Source: UBA4416 sp040386075
Lineage (GTDB): Bacteria; Bacteroidota; Bacteroidia; B-17B0; Aurantibacillaceae
Direction of reading: 5' to 3'
Length of the DNA stretch: 64,000 bases
NCBI GenBank assembly: GCA_040386075.1
Contig: JAZKGE010000032.1
Span: 124,001 to 188,000 of the forward strand
The notes below the pieces were generated by a model. That model worked only from the letters and a program-made list of their open reading frames with translations, was not told the DNA's origin and did not search any database. Position numbers and translations under genes: made by a program. Below are positions 1-8,275 of the stretch, piece after piece (within the stretch, counting starts at the first letter, position 1; each line of letters opens with the position of its first letter).

Positions 1-329
1 CCCATAGCAGCTCTCACGCCACCACAGCCATAATGCCCACATACAATAATATGTTTAACTCCTAATACAGTTACAGCATATTCCAGTACACTCATTAAAT
101 TCATATCAGTATGTACAACCAGGTTTGCAATATTTCTGTGCACAAACATTTCACCACTTTCAGTATTAGTTACTTCATTAGCAGGCACGCGACTGTCACT
201 GCAACCGATCCACAAATAATCAGGTTTCTGGCCCAGCGATAATTTTTTGAAATACTCGGGATCATCAAATGTTTTCTCCATCGCAAAACGCCTGTTGCCA
301 TCTATTAATTTTTGATATGCTTTATCCAT
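1..329 (-). CDS. Beta-class carbonic anhydrase (partial, C-terminus off the window)
   Basis: Reverse-strand reading from the ATG at 329-327 gives 109 codons open to the left edge. Beta-carbonic anhydrases are zinc enzymes that interconvert CO2 and bicarbonate in the cytoplasm. The zinc-site signature is visible: GCSDSRVPANE with C43, D45 and R47, then CGHYGCGG with H99 and C102. The start lies 3 bp after the stop of the SulP permease gene, so the two are almost certainly co-transcribed. The pairing implies that the enzyme sets the bicarbonate pool moved by the transporter. Only the C-terminal half is missing. Confidence 0.95.
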   Translation of the reverse strand, partial: MDKAYQKLIDGNRRFAMEKTFDDPEYFKKLSLGQKPDYLWIGCSDSRVPANEVTNTESGEMFVHRNIANLVVHTDMNLMSVLEYAVTVLGVKHIIVCGHYGCGGVRAAM

Positions 330-332
330 AAT

Positions 333-1856
333 TTAGTGTGTGTATTTTACAAGCTCTACTTCTATTTTTCTTTTTTTTGCGGTTCTAATGAAATCATCGA
401 TCACATCTTTCGAATCACGGTTAATTTTTTTGTTGATACTCCCGTCAATAATTAATTTACTGTGAGGTTTTAATTCACTGAAGAATTTGATCAGGTATCC
501 TTTATTAAAAAAAGTAACATGTTGAGGAAGCTTTATCAGATAATATAATTCGTTATTCATGGTATTGCTACTGACATCAAACGATGATTTAATATTATCT
601 CTGATTATATATATAATAGATATGATCACACCGGCACAAACGCCTTTTAGTAGGTCTGTTAGGAGCATCACAGTAATAGTTACTACAAAAGGAATGAATT
701 GCTCGTATCCAAATTTCCATTGCTCTTTAAAGATAGCCACTTTGGTTAATTTAAAACCGGTCATTATTAATATAGCAGCCAGAGATGCGTTTGGGATCAG
801 AGCCAGTATTTGCGGCAGCAACAAAACACTTATCAATAGTAAACAAGCGTGTAATATGGCCGATGCTTTCGATTTTGCTCCTGCATTAATGTTTGCAGAG
901 CTCCGCACAATAACAGAAGTAACAGGTAAACCTCCTACTAAACCACATACAATATTTCCAACGCCTTGCGCCAATAATTCTTTATTGGTATTGGATTCAT
1001 TTTTTTCAGGATCCAGTTTATCTATTGCTTCAATTCCTAGTAATGTTTCCAGACTCGCAACGATTGCAAGGGTAAACACAATGATCCAAAACCCTGTTGT
1101 CCCTGCTTTACTAAAGTCAGGAAAGAATAAATTACTCTTTAGATCATCAAAGTTTGAGATAGTAGGTAAGTTAACCAGGTGTTGAGAATCAATGGCTAGA
1201 AAAGAAGAAGCTTTAAAAGCAAGGGTAAATAAAACACCAATAATAACCACCAAAAGTGGGCCGGGTACATTTGACAAGATTTTATTTTTCTTGTAAAATG
1301 ATTTTTCGGTAACAAAAAGTACGATAAACGAAACCACGCCAACTATAATTGCGCCGGGTGTAACAAAATTTATCATATTGATCAATTCGGTAAATGAGTT
1401 TTCTCCATCTATTTGAAAGAACGCCTCATCTCCTTCAGGATCCTTATCATAGCCAAATAAATGTGGAATTTGTTTAATGATCAAAATTATCCCTATACCT
1501 GCCAGCATTCCTTTAATGACTGCATTTGGGATATAATTCCCTATACTTCCGGCTTTTAAAATGCCTAAAATTATTTGCACGACTCCTGCAAATACAACAG
1601 CTGCTAAAAACACTTCAAAACTTCCTAATTGTGCTATTGCAGCAATAACAATGGCTGTTAAACCGGCAGCCGGGCCCGATACACTATATTTTGAACCACT
1701 TAATGAGGTCACTAAAATACCCCCAACTACGCCGGCTATAATTCCTGAAAATAAAGGCACTCCACACGCAAGAGCAATCCCTAAACATAAAGGTAGTGCT
1801 ACTAAAAATACTACAACGCCCGACTTTAGGTCAGACAAAAGATTCTTTTGAAACAT
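333..1856 (-). CDS. SulP family anion (probable bicarbonate/sulfate) permease
   Basis: This 507-residue inner-membrane transporter has a SulP N-terminal core (LPLCLGIALACGVP, then a SVSGPAAGLTAIV segment), about ten or more hydrophobic helices up to residue ~425, and a C-terminal STAS-like domain (~430-507, containing KLIIDGSINKKI). SulP proteins exchange or co-transport sulfate, bicarbonate or other anions. The adjacent carbonic anhydrase gene, 3 bp downstream on the same strand, favours bicarbonate. The length suits a bacterial SulP with a short STAS domain. The start ATG at 1856 is followed directly by MFQKNLLSDLKSG, the usual amphipathic entry to the first helix. The substrate is inferred from context only. 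Confidence 0.93.
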   Translation of the reverse strand: MFQKNLLSDLKSGVVVFLVALPLCLGIALACGVPLFSGIIAGVVGGILVTSLSGSKYSVSGPAAGLTAIVIAAIAQLGSFEVFLAAVVFAGVVQIILGILKAGSIGNYIPNAVIKGMLAGIGIILIIKQIPHLFGYDKDPEGDEAFFQIDGENSFTELINMINFVTPGAIIVGVVSFIVLFVTEKSFYKKNKILSNVPGPLLVVIIGVLFTLAFKASSFLAIDSQHLVNLPTISNFDDLKSNLFFPDFSKAGTTGFWIIVFTLAIVASLETLLGIEAIDKLDPEKNESNTNKELLAQGVGNIVCGLVGGLPVTSVIVRSSANINAGAKSKASAILHACLLLISVLLLPQILALIPNASLAAILIMTGFKLTKVAIFKEQWKFGYEQFIPFVVTITVMLLTDLLKGVCAGVIISIIYIIRDNIKSSFDVSSNTMNNELYYLIKLPQHVTFFNKGYLIKFFSELKPHSKLIIDGSINKKINRDSKDVIDDFIRTAKKRKIEVELVKYTH

Positions 1857-1928
1857 AAATTTTTTTAATGATTTAATTAATTGTAAAAAATAAATTTTAG
1901 GCCCGCATACAAGCAGGCATGCAATTAA

Positions 1929-2243
1929 TTAATACTTGGGAGGTGGTACCAGAATATTTTTGGCACTGGATGGATAGTTTATTTCAAGTGATGACCATGA
2001 TAATTTGCTCAAATATTGAGTAGTATCAAGAATAGAATGGTGCGATAAGAATAAAACTTCTTCATCAACCGATTCATCGCTATCGTGACTTTCTTCCTCT
2101 TCTTCAGTAACAGGATTTTGCTGAGATTGAGTTTTAAATGCCTTGGATACTTTGCACGAATTTATAATAGACGCTTGAAGCGTGAGTGAAAACACGCTAA
2201 AAACGAAGATGAAAACAAAAATATGTTTGGTTCTTTTTCCCAC
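1929..2243 (-). CDS. Small secreted or membrane-anchored acidic hypothetical protein
   Basis: I do not recognise a family in this 104-residue protein. It starts with a basic stretch and a hydrophobic segment (residues ~7-25, a likely signal peptide). A strongly acidic region follows (EEEEESHDSDESVDEE, ~46-61), and it ends in a proline-rich tail (LVPPPKY). It is transcribed toward the SulP/carbonic anhydrase pair, about 70 bp upstream of it, and divergently from the lipoprotein gene at 2371. Small Bacteroidota proteins with a signal peptide and a terminal PPP tail are common but mostly unstudied. Function unknown. Confidence 0.6.
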   Translation of the reverse strand: MGKRTKHIFVFIFVFSVFSLTLQASIINSCKVSKAFKTQSQQNPVTEEEEESHDSDESVDEEVLFLSHHSILDTTQYLSKLSWSSLEINYPSSAKNILVPPPKY

Positions 2244-2370
2244 TATTATAATTTTAAATTTACCGAAACAAACGATGGATTTGTCTCATAAATCGACGCA
2301 AAGTAAATAATTTTATTGAATTTTGATTAAATTTAAGATTTATTTAACATTGATTAATACATTACTCTCT

Positions 2371-2766
2371 ATGAAACATACAATTGCTTTATTTGTTTTA
2401 GTAGGCCTTAGCTTTTTGTCCTGTAAAAAGCAGCCGGGCGAAGGTGGTTTTGCTTCTATTGAGGGAAAAATTTACATGAAGGATTACGATGATTCTTATA
2501 CCATTGTAACAGCCGAGTATTATGCGCCGGGAGAAACAGTTTATATTATTTATGGAGATGGTACTGAAGTTGGAAATACAGTTAAGACCTCTTACGACGG
2601 ATCCTTTAAATTTAATTATTTAAGAAAAGGAAAATACAAAGTGTATGCATTGACTGAAGATACAACACAACCATATCTTGCGGTTCCTAAGGAAGTGCTT
2701 ATGGAAGTAACTATTACCAAGAAGAAGGAAAAAGTAGTATTGGATGATTTTGTTCTTGCCAAATAA
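2371..2766 (+). CDS. Small lipoprotein with carboxypeptidase-regulatory-like fold
   Basis: I place the start at the ATG at 2371, not 48 bp upstream, because it gives a clean lipoprotein signal: MKHTIALFVLVGLSFLSCKK, with the lipobox cysteine at residue 19. The mature part (~110 residues) reads as a beta-rich domain: an EGKIYMKDYDDSY strand, then YDGSFKFNYLRKGKYKVYAL, which resembles the core of carboxypeptidase-regulatory-like or transthyretin-like domains. It is probably anchored in the inner or outer membrane. The next gene begins 4 bp after its stop, so they form an operon. Exact role unknown. Confidence 0.75.
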   Translation: MKHTIALFVLVGLSFLSCKKQPGEGGFASIEGKIYMKDYDDSYTIVTAEYYAPGETVYIIYGDGTEVGNTVKTSYDGSFKFNYLRKGKYKVYALTEDTTQPYLAVPKEVLMEVTITKKKEKVVLDDFVLAK

Positions 2767-2770
2767 AACA

Positions 2771-3463
2771 ATGATCTTCAGAAACATATTTTTTTTTAGT
2801 TGTTTAATTCTGTCTGCATTTCCTTGTAGTTCTCAGCAAAGCAATGATGCAGGTATGTGGAATACACTTTCTATTCAACATGCTTTAAATAAAAAAATAA
2901 TTTTTGTTATCGATCAGGAATTCAGACTTAGAGAAAATTATCAACGCATTAATTTATTTTACACCAACATTGGCATCGATTACAAAGCAACCAAATTCCT
3001 GAAAATAAGCCCCACTTACCGTACTATACAAAAAAGGCGTCTGGAAGGAACATATAGTTACAGGCATAGGTTAATGCTGGATGTTACGCTTAAGAAAAAA
3101 CTTAATAAATTTACATTAAGCGAACGCATCAGATACCAGATAGAAGTTCAGGATTTCAACACAAGTAGAAAAGGAAAATTGACTGAGCAGTTCTTGAGAT
3201 TTAAAACAGATCTAAAATATGCTGCTACTAAAAACATCAGTCCCTATATTTCATGTGAGTTACGCTACCAGATCAGAGCGCCACGTGGCGACGGACCTTT
3301 ATATAATAATGGATTTCATCGGATAAGGAATGTATTGGGGGTGGAGTATGAGTTGAATAAAAAAAATTCGGTCAACCTTTACTACCTCATTCAATCAGAA
3401 TTCAATATTTCAACACCTGAAAGTATTTATATTTTAGGAATAGGATATACGCTGGTTTTGTAA
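2771..3463 (+). CDS. DUF2490 family outer-membrane beta-barrel protein
   Basis: About 230 residues from the ATG at 2771 (an in-frame start lies 27 bp upstream, inside the preceding gene). Residues 1-21 form a signal peptide ending near CSSQQS. The rest alternates short amphipathic strands typical of a small barrel: WNTLSIQHALNKKIIFVIDQ, EFRLRENYQRINLFYTNIG, a conserved-looking RHRLMLDVTLKKK strand and a terminal YILGIGYTLVL strand. This matches the DUF2490 pattern found throughout Bacteroidota, whose function is unknown. It follows the lipoprotein gene by 4 bp, which suggests that the two products act together in the outer envelope. Confidence 0.82.
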   Translation: MIFRNIFFFSCLILSAFPCSSQQSNDAGMWNTLSIQHALNKKIIFVIDQEFRLRENYQRINLFYTNIGIDYKATKFLKISPTYRTIQKRRLEGTYSYRHRLMLDVTLKKKLNKFTLSERIRYQIEVQDFNTSRKGKLTEQFLRFKTDLKYAATKNISPYISCELRYQIRAPRGDGPLYNNGFHRIRNVLGVEYELNKKNSVNLYYLIQSEFNISTPESIYILGIGYTLVL

Positions 3464-3595
3464 AAATTTTCTATCAAAATTCCTTTTATTTTTAGATTTT
3501 TAACACGAGAGATATTCCTCTCTAAAATTTGACTATTCGCCTATTTTGCATAAATTTAAAGTTAAATTTATATTACTTTTACATTAATGAACTAT

Positions 3596-5275
3596 ATGAA
3601 AACGCTATCTGTTTACGCACTGCTTTTAATTTCTTTTTCTTTATCGGCCCAGTGGAACGCTAACACCATAATAAACGCTCCGGTAGCTATTGCCGACAAA
3701 GGACAGGACAATGTGCATACGGTTACAGATACCAAAGGGGGAGTTGTTGTATCATGGGATGATAAAAGAACATTTACAGTTACTGCTACAGATATATATG
3801 CCCAGCGCATTAAAAAGAACGGGCACGAGAAGTGGCTTAACAATGGCATTGCTATCTGTACTTATACTGGCACCCAAAAATCATCTGCCTTGATCTCATC
3901 AGGCATTGATGGGAGTGCAATTATTACCTGGGAAGATAACCGTGCGGGTAATTTTGATATTTATGCTCAAAAGGTAGATTCGTCGGGTAATGTTCTATGG
4001 ACCACTAACGGCATTGCCGTATGCTCTAAAACAACCAATCAAAAAAATCCAAAGATATCGTCAGATAATGCCGGAGGTGCTATCATTGTTTGGGAAGATT
4101 CCCTGAATAACTACTGGGATATATCCGCACAACGGATCAGCTCTACAGGAACATTGCTATGGACAACTAACGGGGTTAACATCTGTAACTCACCAAACGC
4201 ACAAAATAATCCTAAAATAGATGTTGATGGTTTGGGTGGAGCAATTATTACCTGGCAGGATAAAAGAAACAATGCCGATTACGATATTTACGCTCAAAGG
4301 ATCGATAACTCCGGGGCAAGCCTTTGGACAGCTAACGGCGTAGTTGTTTGTAATGCGATCAATACCCAAAATAATCCCCGGATAGAACCGGATGGAGCCA
4401 ATGGAGCCTTAATAGGCTGGACAGATAAGAGAAATGCTATTGATAATAATATTTATGCTCAAAGAGTCAATGCTGCTGGGGCGGTTCAATGGACAGCTAA
4501 TGGTGTTTTGGTTTGTGGCGCCACTAATAACCAAAGTGCTTTGGATATAAAATACATAGGTACTGCCGGACTCATGTTAACCTGGAAGGATGATAGAACA
4601 ACAGTAAACTTTAATGCCATCTATGCGCAAATAGTATCATTAGCAGGTGCAAACCAATTGGCAAGTAATGGTATCTTGATCTCCAATGGCATAAAATCTA
4701 TCAATCCAAATGTAATAAATGATGGAACCGGTGGCGCCATTTTAGCCTGGCAGGATTCAACCGCATTAGGATGGGATATTAAAACCCAGAGTATTAATTC
4801 TACAGGTGTTGTACAATGGACAAGCGGCGGAGTAACTGTTTGTAACGCATCGGATGATCAGGAAAATGTGGCACAGGTGACTGATGGAGCTGGGGGAGCT
4901 ATCTACGTTTGGGAAGATCGCAGAAACACATCAAACTATGATCTGTATGCACATCATTTATATTCTACAGGAACACCGATTTTGATAGGGATAAATGAAC
5001 TGGCAGGTTTAAATGAAATGCAGTCTTTTTGTTTCCCAAATCCGGTAACAGCTCAATCGGTAATTGAGTTAAAGAATAACACAGCTAATCATCCATGGGA
5101 AATTAGTATTTTTGATGGAACAGGTAAATTAATTCAAATCCATAATTTAAAAGGCAATGAAAGCTACGTTTTAAATTCTGTAGATTATGCAGCCGGCATT
5201 TATTTTTATGTTATCAGTATCAAAGAAACATCTTCTTATTCAAAAGGAAGTTTTATTTCAGTAAACCGGAACTAA
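3596..5275 (+). CDS. Secreted beta-propeller-like protein with T9SS type A sorting domain
   Basis: The chosen start (3596) gives the signal peptide MKTLSVYALLLISFSLSAQ; an ATG nine bases upstream adds three residues. From ~35 to ~450 there are about eight repeats of ~50 residues, each with a GGAIITWEDNR-like strand, then DIYAQRIDSSGNVLW and TNGVAVCN elements. This is a WD/propeller-like architecture common in T9SS cargo. The last ~80 residues are a type A sorting domain: CFPNPVTAQSVIELKN, then a GKLIQIH strand and a GIYFYVISI strand. The protein should cross the outer membrane by T9SS and be released or anchored. Ligand unknown. Confidence 0.9.
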   Translation: MKTLSVYALLLISFSLSAQWNANTIINAPVAIADKGQDNVHTVTDTKGGVVVSWDDKRTFTVTATDIYAQRIKKNGHEKWLNNGIAICTYTGTQKSSALISSGIDGSAIITWEDNRAGNFDIYAQKVDSSGNVLWTTNGIAVCSKTTNQKNPKISSDNAGGAIIVWEDSLNNYWDISAQRISSTGTLLWTTNGVNICNSPNAQNNPKIDVDGLGGAIITWQDKRNNADYDIYAQRIDNSGASLWTANGVVVCNAINTQNNPRIEPDGANGALIGWTDKRNAIDNNIYAQRVNAAGAVQWTANGVLVCGATNNQSALDIKYIGTAGLMLTWKDDRTTVNFNAIYAQIVSLAGANQLASNGILISNGIKSINPNVINDGTGGAILAWQDSTALGWDIKTQSINSTGVVQWTSGGVTVCNASDDQENVAQVTDGAGGAIYVWEDRRNTSNYDLYAHHLYSTGTPILIGINELAGLNEMQSFCFPNPVTAQSVIELKNNTANHPWEISIFDGTGKLIQIHNLKGNESYVLNSVDYAAGIYFYVISIKETSSYSKGSFISVNRN

Positions 5276-5287
5276 ATTATCACACAC

Positions 5288-5764
5288 ATGACATCCAATT
5301 TTTTATCTATATGTTTTATTGCGCTGGCACCATTATGTTTTGCTCAAAGTAAAAAAGAGGTCAAAGAGCACAAGATCAAGGCCTCAGCTGTATCGGTTGT
5401 TGAAAATGGAAAAACAATCAATGAAAGCAAAACCATTTTTGACTCTAAGGGCAATGAGATCGAAACTACAGATTATACTAAGGAAGGAGCTGTAAAAGAT
5501 ATTCATAAGATCAAGTATAATAGCGAAGGTGATGAAATTGAAGATGAACAGTATGATGCTGCCAATAAGCTTGTAGAGAAAAAATACACTAGGTATAATA
5601 TGTCGGGTGAAAAGACTGAGGAAAGTTTTTTTGATGCAACGGGAAAACCCACTAAAAAACATACGTACACGTATGATAATAAAGGCCTGAAAACAGAAAA
5701 AAGAACAACAGATGCAGGCGGTAAAGTAATTTCAATAAAAAAATACGTGTACATTACAAAATAA
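5288..5764 (+). CDS. Secreted YD-like repeat hypothetical protein
   Basis: This 158-residue protein has a signal peptide (MTSNFLSICFIALAPLCFAQ) and a body made of ~25-residue repeats with a turn-strand pattern: FDSKGNEIETTDY, YNSEGDEIEDEQYD, YNMSGEKTEESFFD, YDNKGLKTEKRTTD. These resemble YD/RHS-type or MORN-like strand repeats, which in Bacteroidota appear in small periplasmic proteins of unknown function. The stop codon is directly followed by the ATG of the VTC-domain gene (TAAATG), so it is translationally linked to the polyphosphate-type genes downstream. Function unknown. Confidence 0.7.
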   Translation: MTSNFLSICFIALAPLCFAQSKKEVKEHKIKASAVSVVENGKTINESKTIFDSKGNEIETTDYTKEGAVKDIHKIKYNSEGDEIEDEQYDAANKLVEKKYTRYNMSGEKTEESFFDATGKPTKKHTYTYDNKGLKTEKRTTDAGGKVISIKKYVYITK

Positions 5765-6517
5765 ATGAACCAACAGGTTTCAGATAAATTAGATCAGTTC
5801 GATTCAATTACCCTTCAGGAAATGGACGGTGTAAAGTTAATGGACAGAACTGACACTAAATTTACCTTTAACATTAGCGGGCTGGCAACAATTTTAGAAG
5901 AAGCTCAGAATTACTATCGCATATTGGATGTAGAAGGGAATCGCATCAGCCGGTACAAAACGTTATATTTCGATACTGAATATTTTGACCTGTATAATGA
6001 GCACCACAGTGGTAAATTAAACCGCTATAAGATCCGGCACAGAACTTATGTTGAAAGTAACATTGGATTTTTAGAGGTAAAATTTAAAAACAATAAAGGC
6101 CGGACTTTAAAAACACGCATCAAGGAAATTGAAGTGCCCGAATTACATACCGGCAAAGCATTTGAATTTTTGCAAAGAACATTACCCTTTGATCCCTTGA
6201 TCTTATTGCCAAAGATCTGGATCAATTATAGTAGGATCACCTTAGTAAATAAAATTTCTGCCGAGCGATTAACACTTGACCTGAATTTAGAATTTGAAAA
6301 AGATGGGAAAAGAGAATTGTTAGATCAGTTAGTGATTGCCGAAGTAAAACAGGATAGCAAAATTGCTTCACCATTTGTTGCTATCATGCGCAAAAAGCAT
6401 ATTCGCCAGGGCTCCATCAGCAAGTATTGTTTTGGGGTAGCAAGTTCTTACGCCGAAGTCAAAAAAAATAATTTTAAACGCAAATTGTCAAACGTAAAAA
6501 AAATAATTAACTCATGA
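5765..6517 (+). CDS. VTC-domain protein (polyphosphate polymerase-like)
   Basis: The 250-residue protein matches the VTC tunnel-fold domain found in yeast polyphosphate polymerase Vtc4 and in bacterial relatives of the CYTH/TTM superfamily. Visible hallmarks are RTDTKFTF near residue 30, RYKTLYFDTEYFDLYN (~60-76), the basic RYKIRHRTY strand, FLEVKFKNNKGRTLKTRI (the E-x-K and R strands that line the tunnel) and IAEVKQD near the C-terminus. No membrane helix is present. The gene overlaps the DUF4956 membrane-protein gene by 4 bp; bacterial VTC-domain genes are often paired with DUF4956. Polyphosphate synthesis is the family expectation, not shown here. Confidence 0.9.
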   Translation: MNQQVSDKLDQFDSITLQEMDGVKLMDRTDTKFTFNISGLATILEEAQNYYRILDVEGNRISRYKTLYFDTEYFDLYNEHHSGKLNRYKIRHRTYVESNIGFLEVKFKNNKGRTLKTRIKEIEVPELHTGKAFEFLQRTLPFDPLILLPKIWINYSRITLVNKISAERLTLDLNLEFEKDGKRELLDQLVIAEVKQDSKIASPFVAIMRKKHIRQGSISKYCFGVASSYAEVKKNNFKRKLSNVKKIINS

Positions 6518-7161
6518 TGCTATTACAAATTGCAGGAGATGCAGCAACAAGCCTTTCAGGTTTTGGAGAATTTCAAAAAATGTCTGTTAAACTATTGGTC
6601 AGATTACTAATTGACCTGACTTCTGTATTTATTCTGGTAAGGTTCATTTATTATCCTATCTATAAACACCGCGAGTTGTTTTTTACCTATTTCATTTTTA
6701 ACATTGTTATTTTCTTGATATCGTTCCTGTTAAACAAGGTCGATCTATCAATGGGAGCTGCCTTTGGTTTATTTGCTGTATTTAGCATGCTGCGTTATAA
6801 AACCGAGGAGATCGCTATTAAAGACATGACTTATCTGTTTTTAGTAATCGCGCTTGGATTAGTATCTGCTGTTACAAAGATCAAGGATACCGCAGATAAC
6901 ATCGAATATATCTTTTTAGTGGGTATAAATGCAGTGGTTTTGATCATTACGTACCTTTTGGAGAGCAATATTTTCATGAAAAAAGAGAGTGTAAAAACCA
7001 TTTTATATGAAAATATAGAAATGATCAAAGAAGGGAAACAAGAGGAATTATTGGCTGATCTGAAGCTTAGAACGGGCTTTAACGTGCACCGTTACTCGGT
7101 TCATAAAATTGATTTTTTGAAGGATGCAGCCCAGATAAAGATCTATTATTACGACCTGTAA
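6514..7161 (+). CDS. DUF4956 domain membrane protein, partner of the VTC protein
   Basis: This 215-residue protein has four or so predicted membrane helices in its first ~150 residues (LLIDLTSVFILVRFIYYPIY, FFTYFIFNIVIFLISFLL, MGAAFGLFAVFSMLRY, VLIITYLLESNIF). A cytoplasmic C-terminal alpha/beta tail of ~60 residues follows (KTILYENIEMI ... NVHRYSVHKIDFLKDAAQIKIYYYD). The GAAFGLFAVFSMLRYKTEEIAIKDMTYLF block is broadly the DUF4956 signature (given here as two overlapping parts of one region, residues ~78-106). The start ATG overlaps the VTC stop. I infer that it anchors the VTC enzyme or translocates its product. The next gene, tRNA-Val, has its own promoter. Confidence 0.88.
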   Translation: MMLLQIAGDAATSLSGFGEFQKMSVKLLVRLLIDLTSVFILVRFIYYPIYKHRELFFTYFIFNIVIFLISFLLNKVDLSMGAAFGLFAVFSMLRYKTEEIAIKDMTYLFLVIALGLVSAVTKIKDTADNIEYIFLVGINAVVLIITYLLESNIFMKKESVKTILYENIEMIKEGKQEELLADLKLRTGFNVHRYSVHKIDFLKDAAQIKIYYYDL

Positions 7162-7188
7162 TTTTTTTTCAAAAAAATCACTCTTTTT

Positions 7189-7219
7189 TTTGCGGATTTC
7201 AAAAAAGCCCTTATATTTG
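7189..7219 (+). promoter_or_regulatory. Bacteroidota-type promoter of tRNA-Val
   Basis: TTTG at 7189-7192 and TATATTTG at 7212-7219 match the Bacteroidota sigma-ABfr consensus (TTTG, ~19 bp, TAnnTTTG) with an exact 19-bp spacer. The -7 box ends 11 bp before the first base of the tRNA. This is the best promoter match in the window. Confidence 0.8.
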
Positions 7220-7230
7220 CAACCCGATTT

Positions 7231-7308
7231 GGGAGATTAGCTCAGCTGGTTCAGAGCACCTGCCTTACAAGCAGGGGGTCACAGGTTCGAACCCTGTATC
7301 TCCCACCA
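7231..7308 (+). tRNA. tRNA-Val (anticodon TAC)
   Basis: Complete cloverleaf. The acceptor arm GGGAGAT (7231-7237) pairs with ATCTCCC (7298-7304). A D-arm with GCTCAGCTGGTTCAGAGC, the anticodon arm CTGCCTTACAAGCAGG (loop holding TAC at 7266-7268) and the T-arm with GGTTCGAACCC are all present. The discriminator A at 7305 is followed by an encoded CCA (7306-7308). TAC reads valine GTA and related codons. The 3' part of the gene is the attachment site of the integrated element downstream: its last 45 bases plus one are repeated at 17749-17794. Confidence 0.98.
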
Positions 7309-7309
7309 A
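7264..7309 (+). repeat. attL: 46-bp direct repeat within tRNA-Val
   Basis: Runs from the anticodon-loop side (CTTACAAG...) through CCA plus one A. It is identical to 17749-17794. The match breaks at 7263 (C against T) and at 7310 (T against A). It is the left boundary of the integrated element. Confidence 0.95.
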
Positions 7310-7316
7310 TGAAATA

Positions 7317-7352
7317 AAGGCTTTCAGACTTAATAGTTTGAAAGCCTTTTTT
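7317..7352 (+). terminator. Intrinsic terminator after tRNA-Val, supplied by the element
   Basis: A 14-bp stem (7317-7330 with 7335-7348, one G-T wobble) closes on a TAAT loop and runs into six Ts (7347-7352). It lies inside the island just right of attL, so it replaces the tRNA's native terminator, which is now at 17796. Confidence 0.85.
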
Positions 7353-7421
7353 CATTTGCATACAATTTGCATATAAAAGGCGTTTAAAGTAAAAAAACTG
7401 AAAATCCGTGAACCCTTGCCA

Positions 7422-7673
7422 CTACTTCTTTTTAGACGTTATATCGAAGTTAAACAACTCCATTTGAGAAATACTTAATGCTTTGGATATTTTAAAAGTG
7501 TTATACACACTAATATTAAGCAATCCTCTTTCTAATTTACTTAAAGTTCCAAGATCAATATCGGCAGAAAAAGCAAGTTGCTCTTGGGAGAACTTTTTAT
7601 CTCTCCTAATTTCGGCTAAGTGTTGCCCGAAAGCATATAAATAAATGTCTTTTTCTGATTTTGCCACATACAA
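7422..7673 (-). CDS. XRE-family helix-turn-helix regulator
   Basis: An 83-residue protein with a single Cro/CI-type HTH. The signature is LAEIRRDKKFSQEQLAFSAD with recognition segment LGTLSKLERG (~38-55), then ISVYNTFKISKALSISQMEL, the usual last helices. No other domain is present. The start is uncertain: the frame opens at a TTG (7673) with no ATG. A perfect 10-bp palindrome, ACAATATTGT, spans 7670-7679 over this start and is a reasonable autoregulatory operator. It is divergent from the secreted protein at 7748. As the first gene inside attL it is the likely regulator of element functions. Confidence 0.85.
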   Translation of the reverse strand: MYVAKSEKDIYLYAFGQHLAEIRRDKKFSQEQLAFSADIDLGTLSKLERGLLNISVYNTFKISKALSISQMELFNFDITSKKK

Positions 7674-7714
7674 TATTGTGGCTTTTTGCCGTTTTTAATG
7701 TAGTAATATAATAC

Positions 7715-7722
7715 TATATTTG
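7715..7722 (+). promoter_or_regulatory. -7 element TATATTTG for the 7748 gene
   Basis: Exact TAnnTTTG match 25 bp upstream of the ATG at 7748. No good TTTG box sits 19 bp further upstream, so it is weaker support than for the tRNA promoter. Confidence 0.5.
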
Positions 7723-7747
7723 TTCTTTAACCTATTTCAGAATCGTA

Positions 7748-8275
7748 ATGAAAAGACAAAGTATTATTTTCCTATGCTTGATTTTTACGTTTAGTTTAAC
7801 GGCTCAAAAGCTTGCAGTTGATAAAACAGATAAGTTTACCAAAGCAGTAATTAAGAGGACTGAATGGTTTGGTTTCACAAAAACAAAAGGTACTTGGAAG
7901 CCGACTCAAAGCTTTTATCGCATATCAAGAATAGATAGTACGTTATACTTTGGTTTAGAATTGACTTTGAATAACTCCGTTTACTCAATTAAAAAGGGAG
8001 ATAAAATAATGTTTCTACTTGAAAATGATGAGGTAGTAGAGATTGAAAATTCAGAATATCAGATCACTAACTATGGCGATGGAACTCATAAGTATAATGG
8101 TTCTGCAAATCTCGGAACTCATACAGAGTATTATTTAAGTCAAAGTCAAGCCGACAAATTATTATCCAACACTATCAAGATGGTAAGGATATACACCTCC
8201 GAGGGCTATAAAGAGTGGGAAGTTAGCCCTAATTTAAACAAAGGAATTAAAAACCTAATAATATCAGTAAAATGA
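7748..8275 (+). CDS. Secreted hypothetical protein carried by the island
   Basis: This 175-residue protein has a signal peptide (MKRQSIIFLCLIFTFSLTAQ). The body is beta-rich with no family I recognise: TKAVIKRTEWFGFTKTKGTW, STLYFGLELTLNN, KGDKIMFLLENDEVVEIEN, then YYLSQSQADKLLSNTIKMVR and a short basic end. It overlaps the next gene by 4 bp (ATGA), so the two are co-translated. Export by Sec to the periplasm is expected, and no T9SS domain is present. Its place between the element regulator and the replication genes marks it as cargo. Function unknown. Confidence 0.75.
   Translation: MKRQSIIFLCLIFTFSLTAQKLAVDKTDKFTKAVIKRTEWFGFTKTKGTWKPTQSFYRISRIDSTLYFGLELTLNNSVYSIKKGDKIMFLLENDEVVEIENSEYQITNYGDGTHKYNGSANLGTHTEYYLSQSQADKLLSNTIKMVRIYTSEGYKEWEVSPNLNKGIKNLIISVK

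Noticed and set aside
559..1185. Rightward open frame opposite the SulP gene
   Set aside because: It is antisense to a clear SulP transporter and has no recognisable domain; the frame is a by-product of the hydrophobic codon pattern.
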